Assembly: GCA_026770025.1 (NCBI GenBank)
Contig: JAMXDE010000015.1
Coordinates: 744,001-808,000 of the forward strand
Reading direction: 5' to 3'
Length of the DNA: 64,000 nt
Source: Craspedostauros australis
Taxonomy: Eukaryota; Bacillariophyta; Bacillariophyceae; Mastogloiales; Achnanthaceae
The translations under genes were made by a program, and so were the position numbers. Under the pieces are notes generated by a model that saw only the letters and a program-made list of their open reading frames with translations, did no database searches and was not told the DNA's origin. Positions 1 to 10,205 of the stretch are shown in pieces. The first letter of the stretch is position 1. Each line of letters starts with the position of its first letter.

Positions 1-287
1 ATGATTCGAATCCAACGACCAAACCAATACACGACCGAATTGTCTTTCGATTCAAGATCCACTCGTGAACCAGCGACAGATCCAGAAATCCATGTTTGGC
101 GCGCAATTCATCATGCACATGCACAATCACAGTCATCATTCATTCTGTTCTGTCTCTTGTGATCCTATTATACTATACTTGGAGAGTACTTGGACATCCA
201 TTGCATGCAGCAATAGCAATAGCAGGATCAGCAAAATCTGGAGTTGCTAGAGCGAGCGATAGATTGTGAAAGGAAAGACGTGCAAAG
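1..287. other. Upstream region, no gene seen
   Basis: Non-coding lead-in to the first gene. It holds short AGCAAT-type repeats near 208-225 and otherwise nothing I can name. It probably contains the promoter and 5' leader of the gene that starts at 288. Confidence 0.5.
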
Positions 288-2423
288 ATGCCGAGACCAC
301 GAAGGGAGAGCAGCGGCAAAACGAACGAGGCGAAGAATGCACCCAGCGACGTGGATTGGCGGCCATCCTCATCATCCTCTGATGTCGATGAATCGGATAA
401 CGATTATGATCGCAGCAAACAGACCAAAATGATGGCGAGAAAACGAGCAGCATCCACAACGCCCAAAAAGAGAAAGCCGCGGAAGTCTGCAGCATCCACG
501 CAGGCAGACGATGCAGACGATCCAGCCACGATCGACATCACGACCACGGAAACAACGACAGCAGCAGCAGTAACAACAACAGCAACAGCAGCAGCAACAG
601 CAACAACAACAATCGACGACGACGAATTCCAAACACCCGATGTCTCGGAATCCACCAAGAAACGCCGTCGGCGCATGCGAGATTGGGAAACGTCAACGAT
701 CGACGACGCCCATACACCCTCGACGTTGCGCAAGACGGCACAGGGCGGATACTCCCACACCAACAGCAGCAAGCGTCTCATCAGCAAGGCCAACACGGGC
801 AACACGCCGTGGAATAAGGGCAAGATCCGCAGTTCGGCCGATCGTGCCCGCATCTCGGCAGGTGTACGGGCACGCAATCGCGCGCTGTTGTTGCAAAAGC
901 TCAAGTATCTCGGTATGGCGGAAGAAGAGTATCTGGCCAAGAAGAGGGAGATCAAGTATCTGCGCGAGCGCATCCGACGTGCCAAGACGAAGAATAGGTC
1001 GGCCAGAGGGGCGGAAGAAGAATTGAAGCAAGCCGCGTCGTCCATCGATACGACCGGATTCCGCGTCGACAAGGCCAGTTTGGAAGTGGAGGCGAAGCGA
1101 GAGTTGGATATCAAGCTGCGGGCGGAGGATCTGTTGCCGGAGATCAAGCCCATGCAATCTCTCGTGCCGTCGCAAGATCAGATAGCTTCGCCTGTGCCCT
1201 CCTTGTCACTGCAGGGTGTTGCTGTTGCATCACCGATGCGTTCGAGTGATCGTGCGCATGCGGATCCAACCAACCATGCGAATGACAATGCGAATGACAT
1301 TGCGAATGACGATGATGATGGTCATGATAATACTGGTATGAGCGGCTTGTTCCAAAGCAGCGCTATGGCATCACCGACAGCGGCAAGAAAAAGAGGAATA
1401 TTAGATGAAGACGCTGAGCAAGTGTTATCGCCGACACAAGACATGAAATCGCCACGCCGCCGTCTGCACGCTCCATTTCAACAGACCGCAGACGAACAGG
1501 ACGGCCAAGTTGAGGAGCAATCCACCAATGCAATGGAAAGCGCAAAGGACAATCACGAGGACAATCACGAGGACGCTGCCAATTGGACGAACGATGATGG
1601 CAATTACGAAGAGGATCTGCACGGGCACGAACACGAACGTGGCGATGTTGGCAACAACGAAAGTGTGGCGGATACGACCGAATTCTTCCAGAAGGAAATC
1701 ATCTTCCAACCCCATATCTTCGACCGGAATAAGGTGGAAGCATCGCATAAGCAAATCCACACGAGTGAAGTGAGCGATGATGAGAAGCAGGATAATGGTC
1801 ATCGTGAAGATAATACACACGATGACGCAAAGAAGAGTGTTGGTGGAGAAAGCGTTTTCATAGCGCACGCCACCAAGACGCAAGACAGCGCACCCACGAC
1901 ATACGCTTCGACGTGCCCCACGGGTGGACCCGGCGGCCTGATCTGCTGCAAGCACTGTTGCATGCAGTACTCCTCGTACATGATGACGACCGTGCAGGAT
2001 ATGGAACGCTCTCGTCAGGATGCCATCGCACAGCAGATCCAGGACCTCATGGACATGGCGAATGATGAATGCGAACGGTTGCGCAACGCGGCGAAGATGG
2101 CACGCCGTGTCGAGCCTCGCATGAGAGTTGCGCAGCAACCAACCGTCGTACAGGAGGATGCGACGACAGAAGGGGCGGCGGATGTTGTGATGAACGATGA
2201 CGATAATCCGGTGGTCGATGACGAAGAAGGAGATCACGAACAGCAGCAGCAGCAGCAGCAGTCCGCCGTCGCGACTTCCTCAGCTCAAGAGGAGGCTGAC
2301 AAGCAAGACCAAGACCAACATCACGATCAGCACCACCATCAAGAGGCGGAGCGTGAGAAGTTAGAAGGCGGGCACTATGTCGGTACCGATTACGTCGACC
2401 ATGTCGAACGCGTTGCAATTTGA
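288..2423 (+). CDS. NUMOD3-motif protein, otherwise disordered
   Basis: A 711-residue protein with no full domain that I recognise. Residues about 168-210 begin NTGNTPWNKGK and continue into a basic helical stretch (ARISAGVRARNR). This resembles the NUMOD3 DNA-binding motif of homing endonucleases, which diatoms and plants also carry in proteins without a nuclease. No GIY-YIG or HNH catalytic motif is visible. The N-terminus is Ser/Lys-rich with basic runs (PKKRKPRK, KKRRRRMR) that would suit nuclear import. The rest is acidic and low in complexity, with a Thr/Ala run near residues 85-110 and a polyQ tract near 655. A CxxC-like cluster (CCKHCC) sits near residue 550. The ATG at 288 is the first in frame. 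A nuclear DNA-binding role is an inference from the motif and the basic runs. Confidence 0.65.
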   Translation: MPRPRRESSGKTNEAKNAPSDVDWRPSSSSSDVDESDNDYDRSKQTKMMARKRAASTTPKKRKPRKSAASTQADDADDPATIDITTTETTTAAAVTTTATAAATATTTIDDDEFQTPDVSESTKKRRRRMRDWETSTIDDAHTPSTLRKTAQGGYSHTNSSKRLISKANTGNTPWNKGKIRSSADRARISAGVRARNRALLLQKLKYLGMAEEEYLAKKREIKYLRERIRRAKTKNRSARGAEEELKQAASSIDTTGFRVDKASLEVEAKRELDIKLRAEDLLPEIKPMQSLVPSQDQIASPVPSLSLQGVAVASPMRSSDRAHADPTNHANDNANDIANDDDDGHDNTGMSGLFQSSAMASPTAARKRGILDEDAEQVLSPTQDMKSPRRRLHAPFQQTADEQDGQVEEQSTNAMESAKDNHEDNHEDAANWTNDDGNYEEDLHGHEHERGDVGNNESVADTTEFFQKEIIFQPHIFDRNKVEASHKQIHTSEVSDDEKQDNGHREDNTHDDAKKSVGGESVFIAHATKTQDSAPTTYASTCPTGGPGGLICCKHCCMQYSSYMMTTVQDMERSRQDAIAQQIQDLMDMANDECERLRNAAKMARRVEPRMRVAQQPTVVQEDATTEGAADVVMNDDDNPVVDDEEGDHEQQQQQQQSAVATSSAQEEADKQDQDQHHDQHHHQEAEREKLEGGHYVGTDYVDHVERVAI

Positions 2424-3655
2424 TACGATTCCTCTCTGTACTACACTGTCGAGCAGTGCAAATAGCAGTCCATATTACGATGTGCATCAGAGACTGCAAG
2501 ACCCGTCGGATGTTGGAAAGAGAGATGTCGGGGAGATCCTAAGGGCGACGGTGGCCGTGCATGGAACACAAGTTCCTCCACTCGTATGTCGATTGAATAC
2601 TCTTCCGCCGTCGTCGTGGTCTTTGCAACAACAGATTGCAGTAACTTTGGCAAGACCGGAACAACCTGTCGAGAGAGGAATGCATCTTCTATGCATCTCA
2701 GGATGTGCACGAATATGTAACACATAGCAGCAGTCATTCCCCTCATACATATACTACGTGGAGTAAATATTGAAACAATAGATGAGGTCAGAGAGGATCC
2801 CTTTGCTACACAGCACGACGATCTATGATTCTCCATGGTCATGGGACGGCCGGACCGAAAGGATGATGTCACTTGCGTGGCGAATCCATGCGGCAATTTC
2901 TCCCATCGCGCCACATTTTCGGTCAATTGTGAGAGCCTTTTCTGTCTCAGCGTGAGTCACGGACGTCGAGAACGCTGGACAAGGCAATACGGAGAAAGGG
3001 GAAAGAAATAAGGAAGCCTGGACACATGAGACTTAAGGACATTGTGATCCTTTGGGATTCGCCGACCAGCATTGTTTATGACGATTGTCGCTGCGACAGG
3101 AATAGTACTCGGGATTGTGCGCAGCATTTTGGCTTTAGTGTCACATCCGAACACAAAACGGCAACAACGATGCGTGAGCAGTCCAACACCGCACAAAGCA
3201 CCACACAAACCAACAACGACAACAACAACAACAACAACAACCAACAGGCGAACAACCAACAAGAACAGCAGCAAAGCCCACAACACACGTGATCACAGGA
3301 CAGCCTCTCATCAACATCGACATCCACCACAACAACAGCATCTTGAACAGCACCGATAACAACATCCAGCACTCGCGACAACGGCCCTTCTCGCAAACCA
3401 GAGAAGGATTGTGATCGACAGCTCCAACTCTGCTCACAAAATCAATCCAGCCACAACTGCAAAACCCAAACAAACAGCAGCAACATCTGCCGCAGTGACA
3501 ATCAAGCGTACCAACCGTACCAACAACAATCGAACGCTTTCGAACGACTGACAAACAGCCACCAACCAAGCCAACCATCACCCTCATATAATCCATACCA
3601 CTCATATAATACTTTATATTAAAGTATTTTACAACACAGACCAATACTGTCCACC
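2424..3655. other. Intergenic region, no gene seen
   Basis: No open frame here resembles a protein family. The distal part becomes CAA/ACA-rich and probably forms the 5' leader of the chitinase-like gene at 3656. Confidence 0.5.
3192..3345 (+). repeat. CAA-rich simple repeat in a 5' leader
   Basis: A stretch dominated by CAA and AAC triplets, densest at 3210-3265. It ends about 310 bases before the ATG of the EGF-GH19 gene and lies on the same strand, so it is likely transcribed as 5' leader. The antisense reading gives valine/leucine/cysteine-rich open frames that are artefacts of the repeat. Confidence 0.7.
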
Positions 3656-4822
3656 ATGAAGATCACCACATGCTGCCTCCTCATGACCATCGCGCTGGCC
3701 AACACCGACCGCACCTCGGCCGCTGTCTCGCCACGCGAAGCCACTGTCAACCACCTCGAACACGAACGACTGGAGCGCAACCTGCGCGGCAACTACCGCT
3801 CGTTGGAAGAGCGCGGCGGCAAGGGATACTGCAGTGACCCCAACACCAACAACTGCGACCCCAACGCGCAGTGCATCCAGCGTCTCAAGAAGTGGTACAA
3901 GTGTGTCTGCAAGGAAGGATTCACCGGCGACGGATTCGCGTGCGATGCGGAGCAGGCGATCGTCACGGAGAAGGCCACCGAGGAGTCGCCGCCGCAGGTC
4001 GTGCCCGATGGCGACAGCAGCGGCACCGTCTTCACCAAGACCGTCACGACGACGACGACCCTCGTCAAGACCACGACCAAGCCCGATGGCACGAAGGACG
4101 TCGAGGTCTCGACCGAAACCGTCACGTTGGAGGAGAAGAGCGATGAGGCCTCCGATCGCAACCTCGTGGTGGAGCACGACCTCAGCTCCCGAGCCGTCAC
4201 TCTGACAGTCGACCAGGTGCAGGTGGCCGTCGACAAGTACAACGAGCTGCAGGGATCCAACGTGCAGGTCAGTCAGGACATCGTCGACGAGATCAACAAG
4301 CGCACCAACACCTACACGTTGTACCGCCAGCTCGCATTCGTCGCGCAGACCATCTGGGAATCCGTGGCCTACTCCTACACCGAGGAGATCGCCGCCACGA
4401 CGGACGGTATGCGCACGCGCAACAGCTACCAGGACTGCAGCTGGGCCCAGCCCGGTATGCAGCGGCCCGACAACGGCCAAGTCTTCTACGGACGCGGTTA
4501 CATGCAGCTGTCGTGGTGCGCCAACTACAAGGCCTACGGCGCCGCGCGTGCCAGACAGCCAGGTTCCGGCATCACGGATCCCGACTTCTTCTACAACCAT
4601 CCCAACGTCGTGGCCACAGACTACGCCATGGATTCCGCCGCGTGGTTCTTCGAGGCCAACGTGCGCGACAATTCGGGCCGATTCGGTGAAACGACGATGG
4701 CCATCAACGGCTTCATGGAATGCAACGGCGCATCGCCCATCCCGGTCAAGCGATTCCAGATCTTCGACGCCCTCGCGACGGAAGTCGGCCTCGTCGGGTA
4801 CACGGACGAAGGATGCGATTAG
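3656..4822 (+). CDS. Secreted EGF-GH19 chitinase-like protein (copy 1)
   Basis: A 388-residue protein. Residues 1-23 form a signal peptide. An EGF-like module follows with six cysteines (59, 67, 73, 83, 85, 96), then a Thr-rich linker (about 97-170). The C-terminal part, from about residue 180, is a GH19 chitinase-type domain: FYGRGYMQLSWCANYKAYG matches the family signature around the substrate cleft, DSAAWFF matches the following helix, and INGFMEC matches the family's INGGLEC-type motif. E235 (in WES) and E244 (in YTEE) are nine residues apart, the spacing of the two catalytic glutamates in compact GH19 enzymes such as Streptomyces ChiC. The expected role is hydrolysis of chitin outside the cell or at the wall. 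Third codon positions are strongly C/G-biased, which suggests high expression. A paralogue starts at 8169. Activity is inferred. Confidence 0.85.
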   Translation: MKITTCCLLMTIALANTDRTSAAVSPREATVNHLEHERLERNLRGNYRSLEERGGKGYCSDPNTNNCDPNAQCIQRLKKWYKCVCKEGFTGDGFACDAEQAIVTEKATEESPPQVVPDGDSSGTVFTKTVTTTTTLVKTTTKPDGTKDVEVSTETVTLEEKSDEASDRNLVVEHDLSSRAVTLTVDQVQVAVDKYNELQGSNVQVSQDIVDEINKRTNTYTLYRQLAFVAQTIWESVAYSYTEEIAATTDGMRTRNSYQDCSWAQPGMQRPDNGQVFYGRGYMQLSWCANYKAYGAARARQPGSGITDPDFFYNHPNVVATDYAMDSAAWFFEANVRDNSGRFGETTMAINGFMECNGASPIPVKRFQIFDALATEVGLVGYTDEGCD

Positions 4823-5230
4823 AGAAGCGCAATGTGCAAATCACACCATAGAGAGAAGCAGCATCAGGTGCTGACGATACCGAAGAAAATAGATGCGTAA
4901 AATAACGGAAATCACAACAAAAAATGATGTAACTTTGGCTGTCAGGTTGGAGTTGGATGTTTGCAATTGTACTCGTATGTTTGTTTGTTTGTTTGAAATA
5001 GGCGACTGTTTGTGATATGTCTTGAATGATAACAGCCAACCATTTCGTAATTTTGTCACCAACAGCAATACACAGCCAAAGATCTTGTTGTCGTTTTGGC
5101 GCCATCATGTGGACAACAACAAGATTGATGGCGACAGCAACACATCAAGACGAAGCAGGCTTGATTGGCACACCGCCTCTCTCTTTCTCTGATGACGTCG
5201 CGACACATCACAGACTTAACGTAGCAAACG
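4823..5230. other. Intergenic region, no gene seen
   Basis: A short spacer with an A/T-rich stretch (about 4880-5030), including a TTTG run near 4978-4996. Nothing else is recognised. Confidence 0.5.
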
Positions 5231-6286
5231 ATGCGCACGAACAACGATGACACAGCCACCACTGCGGAAGAAGAAGACGATTGGTCTCATCTGTTGTCGG
5301 ACGGCAATCGATTCCAGCAGCATCCCATCGCCACGGTATCCTTCCATACGCAAGCACAGCATGTGGCGTTGCACATTCGCAGCGTCGCAAGCTTATCGCC
5401 GTTGGATATGATGAATCTATCGTGCGGCACGGAAGATGCGACGGGACATCGCATTTGGATGGGTGCTCGATTCTTTTTGGAGTGCATTGCGCACCTTTGG
5501 GGAGGCACAAGACGATTTCTACCGCATCCCAAGCATATGCTGGAGCTGGGGTGTGGAACGGGATTGTCCGGAATAGCGGTGGTCAAGTACTGTTGTCGTC
5601 GGCATTGGGAAGAACAGTGGCAGGAAGGAGGGCAACCGGAGCAACGCGAAGAGAAGCAGAATGGTGGTCTCCTGCGACGAGCCATTCTGACAGACAACGC
5701 CGAGGATTGTCTGGAGTTGGCGCACAAGAATATCCAACACAATCTGAGCGAAGAGATGCGGCATGTGACTGTCGAGGCGCACTGCCTGCAATGGGTGACA
5801 GACGCATCAACGATGGTTCCGGATGCGGTCCAGTGCGCCTTCGATACGGTGATCGCCACGGATGTGATCTACGATTGCGGAGCCGTCGTGCCGTTGCTGC
5901 GGTCCGCGCACGGTTGCTTGCAGGATGGCGGTGTCTTCGTTCTATCTCATGTGCCACGCGCGGCATTGCCATGCGACGAAGGCAAGGTGTACACCACCAT
6001 CCATGAGTACATTCTCGATGTCGCGGCGCCATTGTTCGTATTGGACCGTGTCGTGCGGCCGCTTGACGTGTTGTCGGCGGCAAGGACTCGTGATGGGCAA
6101 GAAACGACGACGGTGGGAACGGCGCTGCCGAAAAGAGAAGGAGATGGACATGGCGAAGGCCGAAAAGATACGACCGCGGATGCTCGTACTAACGCGCGGC
6201 AGGCACGCATGGAGGAATGGCAGAGTGCAGGCGCCGAGCTCTTGATCTTTCGCAAAGAACGAACAACAAAGACGGCCTCCCAATGA
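5231..6286 (+). CDS. METTL21/22-like protein methyltransferase
   Basis: A 351-residue class I SAM-dependent methyltransferase of the Methyltransferase_16 type, the group that includes METTL21 and METTL22 non-SET protein lysine methyltransferases. Motif I is LELGCGTGLSG at about residues 104-114. An acidic residue follows in LTDNAEDCLELA (about 153-164). TVIATDVIYD (about 205-214) carries the DxxYD-type motif of this group, and GGVFVLSHVPR is a terminal strand. The C-terminal region (about 285-351) is charged and probably disordered until a last strand (ELLIFRKE). The substrate cannot be told from sequence. The gene lies between the two chitinase-like genes on the same strand with no obvious functional link. 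The ATG at 5231 is the first in frame. Confidence 0.75.
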   Translation: MRTNNDDTATTAEEEDDWSHLLSDGNRFQQHPIATVSFHTQAQHVALHIRSVASLSPLDMMNLSCGTEDATGHRIWMGARFFLECIAHLWGGTRRFLPHPKHMLELGCGTGLSGIAVVKYCCRRHWEEQWQEGGQPEQREEKQNGGLLRRAILTDNAEDCLELAHKNIQHNLSEEMRHVTVEAHCLQWVTDASTMVPDAVQCAFDTVIATDVIYDCGAVVPLLRSAHGCLQDGGVFVLSHVPRAALPCDEGKVYTTIHEYILDVAAPLFVLDRVVRPLDVLSAARTRDGQETTTVGTALPKREGDGHGEGRKDTTADARTNARQARMEEWQSAGAELLIFRKERTTKTASQ

Positions 6287-8168
6287 CAAAGGAGGAAAAC
6301 GTGACGACCGAAAATGACTGGCTTGGCCAGCTCAAGCACAAGATCACAAACACGAGCAGTTTAAGAATAAGATTCGGTGGTGGCTCCAGGTCCAGAGGAA
6401 AAGATTCCACGGATGGAGATGGCGCGAAGACCGGACAAAGTAGCTCGTATGAGACGTGTTGTACGACTGGCCAGCGACATCAGCACTAGCGAAGATGGCG
6501 ATGGCCGTAGCCTCAGAGCACCATAGCTCGGACGGTGTAGGGGCCTCGTCCCCGTGGATGAGCGTGAACTTACATCCGGTGCTTGGGTACGACTACAATG
6601 CCACAGCTCGTCCATCAAAAACATCAATCTCTCTTTCAATCTTTAGCTTGTTGGGATGCAATTCGTTGGATGGGGGTGTGGGACCATTTCGTCCTTCCCA
6701 CGATCGGCTGTGCACCTGCAAGGTCGTGGAAGTCTCTGCGATCACGGCTTGAACGGAGCAGAAGACTTCCACGCACATCTGCGGGCATGTATCATCGTCA
6801 TGTGATCTCATTGGTGGCAGTAGTGTAGGCAACTGATGCGTCTGATACAATCATGTGCCGCGAGCAATACTATTGATGCTGCGGCTACTACGTAGGTAAA
6901 GCATGAACACCGAGAACGATGAATCTCCGCTGCGCTCTGCCTTTACCCATACTCTCCAGTTCACACCATCAGACGAGCCCAGAGATCCTTCGACGCAGAC
7001 GATCTTCCACCATGCCCTGTCGACGATGGAGACTGAACGTCTCCGCACCCAAAAGGCAGTGCGCGAATGGAGACCTTCTCTCTTTGCAAGCCATTCCGTG
7101 TTGATGCAAACGGAATCGGCGGTTTCTTTGGCTGCAATGTGCCGATCCAGGTACAACACGAGAGAGGGGAAGAAGGGTCCTGGCGCCGTGCGTGAATACG
7201 TTTGTGCGTGTTTCATACGCTGACGCCAAGGGGAAACTCTGCTTCGCACCACATGATGATGTTCTGAGAGTGTGCAACTCTTTGTGAACATGAGGCCGTC
7301 CACGACGATGCCGAAAGGAGCCATGCAACCACCGTTCAGTCAGTTGCAAGCCACGCAGAGCCGTGACTGTATTGCCGTTGATGAATGTGCGCCCGAAAGG
7401 TGCCAAAAGTATTGAACCGTTTCGCCGTTCCCCTTTTGCGACTTTGGTTTGTTTCTGATCGGCAGTGTTACCGGCACGGGCATAGTCATCACGGGCTTAC
7501 TTCTGCAGTGTTGATCTGTTCTGCTTCAACACGACACACGACGCTGATACAAACTTCACAAGCGCTGTACGCTCTTTTCTTCTTCGAACAGTGAGTCTGA
7601 TGCCCGCAGAGTGGCTTTATGCTTTACCGTATTTTTGGAACAGGCTGTTATGTCCATACTCGCGATGTGTCACACGGACACGCCAAGAAGCATGAATGAT
7701 TAGCCCCTCAAAGAGAATGTGACGCCGACATGACATTTGTGTCGTCGCGCTCCGTCGTCAAACATTATTTGTGCGTTGTGACCCTGGAATAGCTCCGACA
7801 GTCCGGCAGTCATGGCATTTATCGGTCACAACCGAAACGATGGCCTAATTGTTTTTCATGTCGGAAATGTTCCGCTGGATTGGTGGTAAACACAACACGT
7901 GCGGCAAACAACGTGCGCATGCCACCTTCAACGCCTTTTCGTGCCGATGTGGTGTGCACGCAGCGACGAAGAGGGCGCAAAAACAACGATAACATTGCCC
8001 CTTCATGCAGACGATGGTGCGCAATGTTCCCAACACCATGGTTCACCTGTCTCTGCAGTCTCATAAAAATTTGTCTTGCGCACAATCCAACGCCCAAAAG
8101 CTGCCACACATCCATACATTCATACAACAGCAATAGCAATAGCAATAGCAACAGAACCAATACAGACC
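6287..8168. other. Intergenic region of 1.9 kb, no gene seen
   Basis: Several short open frames occur on both strands, the longest about 150 codons. None shows a family motif, a signal peptide or a plausible splice pattern. The distal 50 bases hold AGCAAT repeats that belong to the next leader. Confidence 0.45.
8121..8160 (+). repeat. AGCAAT hexamer repeats in a 5' leader
   Basis: A short array of CAATAG/CAACAG units ending eight bases before the ATG at 8169. It resembles the CA-rich leader of the paralogous gene at 3656. Confidence 0.6.
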
Positions 8169-9203
8169 ATGCAGACTACGAGAATGTTGATGAAGACCAT
8201 CGGCCTGATGCTGTTGGCATGCCTCACGATGCCAACAGCTGAAGCCTCCACCTACGAAGGCCTCGCGAGATTCGCAGACAGCCTGCGGTCGATGGGCGTC
8301 AAGCCATCGATGGATTGCGAAGACACACAGCCGACGGCGGCTCCCACCAACGGCCTGCGAGGCTTCGTCGACTACTGCGGCAATCCATCCCTGAATGACT
8401 GCTCCCAGCAATCAACGTGCGAAAACGTCGCCGGTGGCTTCGTCTGCATCTGCTGGCTGGGATACGCAGGCGACGGCAAGACCTGCGAGATGATCACAAC
8501 GACAACGGCAACCACCACCACTGGTCCAACCGTCCGACCCGTGCTCAAGACGTACTCGCACACCTCGCCAGCCCAGAGGCTGTCGCTGTGGCAGATCGAG
8601 GCCGGCATCACGAAGTACAACACCATGCAAGGCAAGAACGCGCAGATCACGCAGGAGCTCGTCGACAAGCTCAACGACATCACGCAGAACTACTCGATCT
8701 ACCAGCAGACAGCCTTCATCGCTCAGATGATCTGGGAATCCGTCGGCTTCACCTACACCGAGGAGATCGCGGCCACCACGGGCTTCATGTCGGCGCGCGA
8801 GCACTACCAGGATTGCGACGCCATGGCGAGCGGAATGCAGGATCCCAACAACGGCCAGTTCTACTACGGACGCGGATACATGCAGCTGTCGTGGTGCTAC
8901 AACTACAAGGCGTACGGCGCGGACAGAGCCAACGACCCATCGTCCCAGATCACCGACCCCGACTTCTTCTTCAACAACCCCGACAAGGTCGCCAACGAGT
9001 ACGCTCTCGACTCCGCAGCCTGGTTCTTCGAGAAGTACATGTTCGACAACAGCGGCAACTTCGGCTACACCACCAAGAAGGTCAACGGCAGCCTCGAATG
9101 CGCGGCAAATGGCGACCGCACAATCGCGGACAAGCGGTATGCTGTCTTCAAGGCCATTTCCGACACGATCTACATGTACGGATGCAGCAAGAGAGGATGC
9201 TAG
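8169..9203 (+). CDS. Secreted EGF-GH19 chitinase-like protein (copy 2)
   Basis: A 344-residue paralogue of the gene at 3656 with the same order of parts: signal peptide (about 1-26), an EGF-like module with cysteines 70, 78, 84, 93, 95 and 106, a short Thr-rich linker, then a GH19-type domain. It keeps FYYGRGYMQLSWCYNYKAYG, DSAAWFF and VNGSLEC. The candidate catalytic pair E190 (WES) and E199 (YTEE) has the same nine-residue spacing. The frame is open 93 bases further upstream, but the start at 8169 gives a clean signal peptide and follows a CA-rich leader, so I chose it. The linker is shorter than in copy 1. The expected role is extracellular chitin hydrolysis or remodelling, which is inferred. 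Confidence 0.85.
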   Translation: MQTTRMLMKTIGLMLLACLTMPTAEASTYEGLARFADSLRSMGVKPSMDCEDTQPTAAPTNGLRGFVDYCGNPSLNDCSQQSTCENVAGGFVCICWLGYAGDGKTCEMITTTTATTTTGPTVRPVLKTYSHTSPAQRLSLWQIEAGITKYNTMQGKNAQITQELVDKLNDITQNYSIYQQTAFIAQMIWESVGFTYTEEIAATTGFMSAREHYQDCDAMASGMQDPNNGQFYYGRGYMQLSWCYNYKAYGADRANDPSSQITDPDFFFNNPDKVANEYALDSAAWFFEKYMFDNSGNFGYTTKKVNGSLECAANGDRTIADKRYAVFKAISDTIYMYGCSKRGC

Positions 9204-10205
9204 AAAGCGACAGCGACACAGGCTGGCAGGCATAGAGGCACGGTCGGAGCAGATTGGATTGCTTCGTTCCGTCAAACGCCTGCGATTGGCCTCTCTCTTG
9301 CAGACACACATTGCATTGCTCCACAATGACATTCATCGGGGGCATGGGTATGGATGCAAAGAGAAGATGGCCACAGCAGCAACAACAACACAATACGTAC
9401 AACACATATCAACATAGAGACAAACGAAAGACACACCCCACACCATCATGTATTATAGCAAAGCATAGAATACTGAAACAAAGCGCAACAACACGATCCA
9501 TCCGCTGCTGCTGCTCGAATCGTGTTGTATCATCATCCCTCCTTCTTCGGCGCCAACCACAGTCGTGAGGCATGGCGCGCCATGATCGGTTGTTGATTTC
9601 GCAGTTTGATCTTGATCTGTGCACCAACACGGCAAGAGAAGGCAAAACAATAACGCCAACAAGCACCCAAAGTCACAGGAAGCGCCAACTTCACGATTAC
9701 GATTATGCCAAGATCAAGACAGATCGTATTTGTTGTCCGCGAACGATTTTCGTTCGTTAAAATATTGGCGGACATTCACAATAATCGGAATGTCTGTCTG
9801 TATGTATGTATGTTTGTGGAAAGACTACTGTCTGTTGAACACTTCATACGGACACATCGATCGAGCAAGTCGTCGATATGTTGGTCCAACTTGTCACATG
9901 TTCGCAAACAAGACTGAGATTTATCGTGATTGACGTCAAACAGGAAACAACTTCAACAACACATCTTTTTGTGGATGTGACGCACCGACGCGAACCTCAC
10001 CATCGTCGGTGATTGTTTGTTGTCGTTTGGACTGGGTTCCGCAGATCCGCAACTGTCATCTCAGCTCACAATCATAGTCACAATCACACTTCTCTGTTCC
10101 AACGCAAACCAAACCAAACCAAATTGAATTGAATTGAATTGAATTGAATCGATACTTCCACTCCAATCTACTCTACTCTGCTCGACTATATTTCTCTCGA
10201 TCACA
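9204..10205. other. Intergenic region with promoter of UROD, no gene seen
   Basis: No coding potential recognised. The last 100 bases are built of pentamer repeats (separate entry) and lead into the UROD start. Confidence 0.5.
10104..10150 (+). repeat. Pentamer repeats (CCAAA and TTGAA) before UROD
   Basis: Two adjacent pentamer runs. CCAAA is repeated about four times (10104-10122), then TTGAA about five times (10123-10149). They end about 55 bases before the UROD ATG, in the probable leader or core promoter. Confidence 0.75.

Noticed and set aside
1..13. ATTCGAATCC at the window edge, like a tRNA T-loop
   Set aside because: No acceptor or anticodon arm can be seen because the window starts here; too little to call a tRNA.
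404..1153. Long minus-strand open frame opposite the NUMOD3 gene
   Set aside because: Low-complexity shadow of the coding strand with no motif. The plus-strand frame is longer and contains the domain.
3629..4600. 323-codon minus-strand open frame opposite the first chitinase-like gene
   Set aside because: Leu/Val/Gly-rich shadow of a strongly C/G-ending gene; no family motif.
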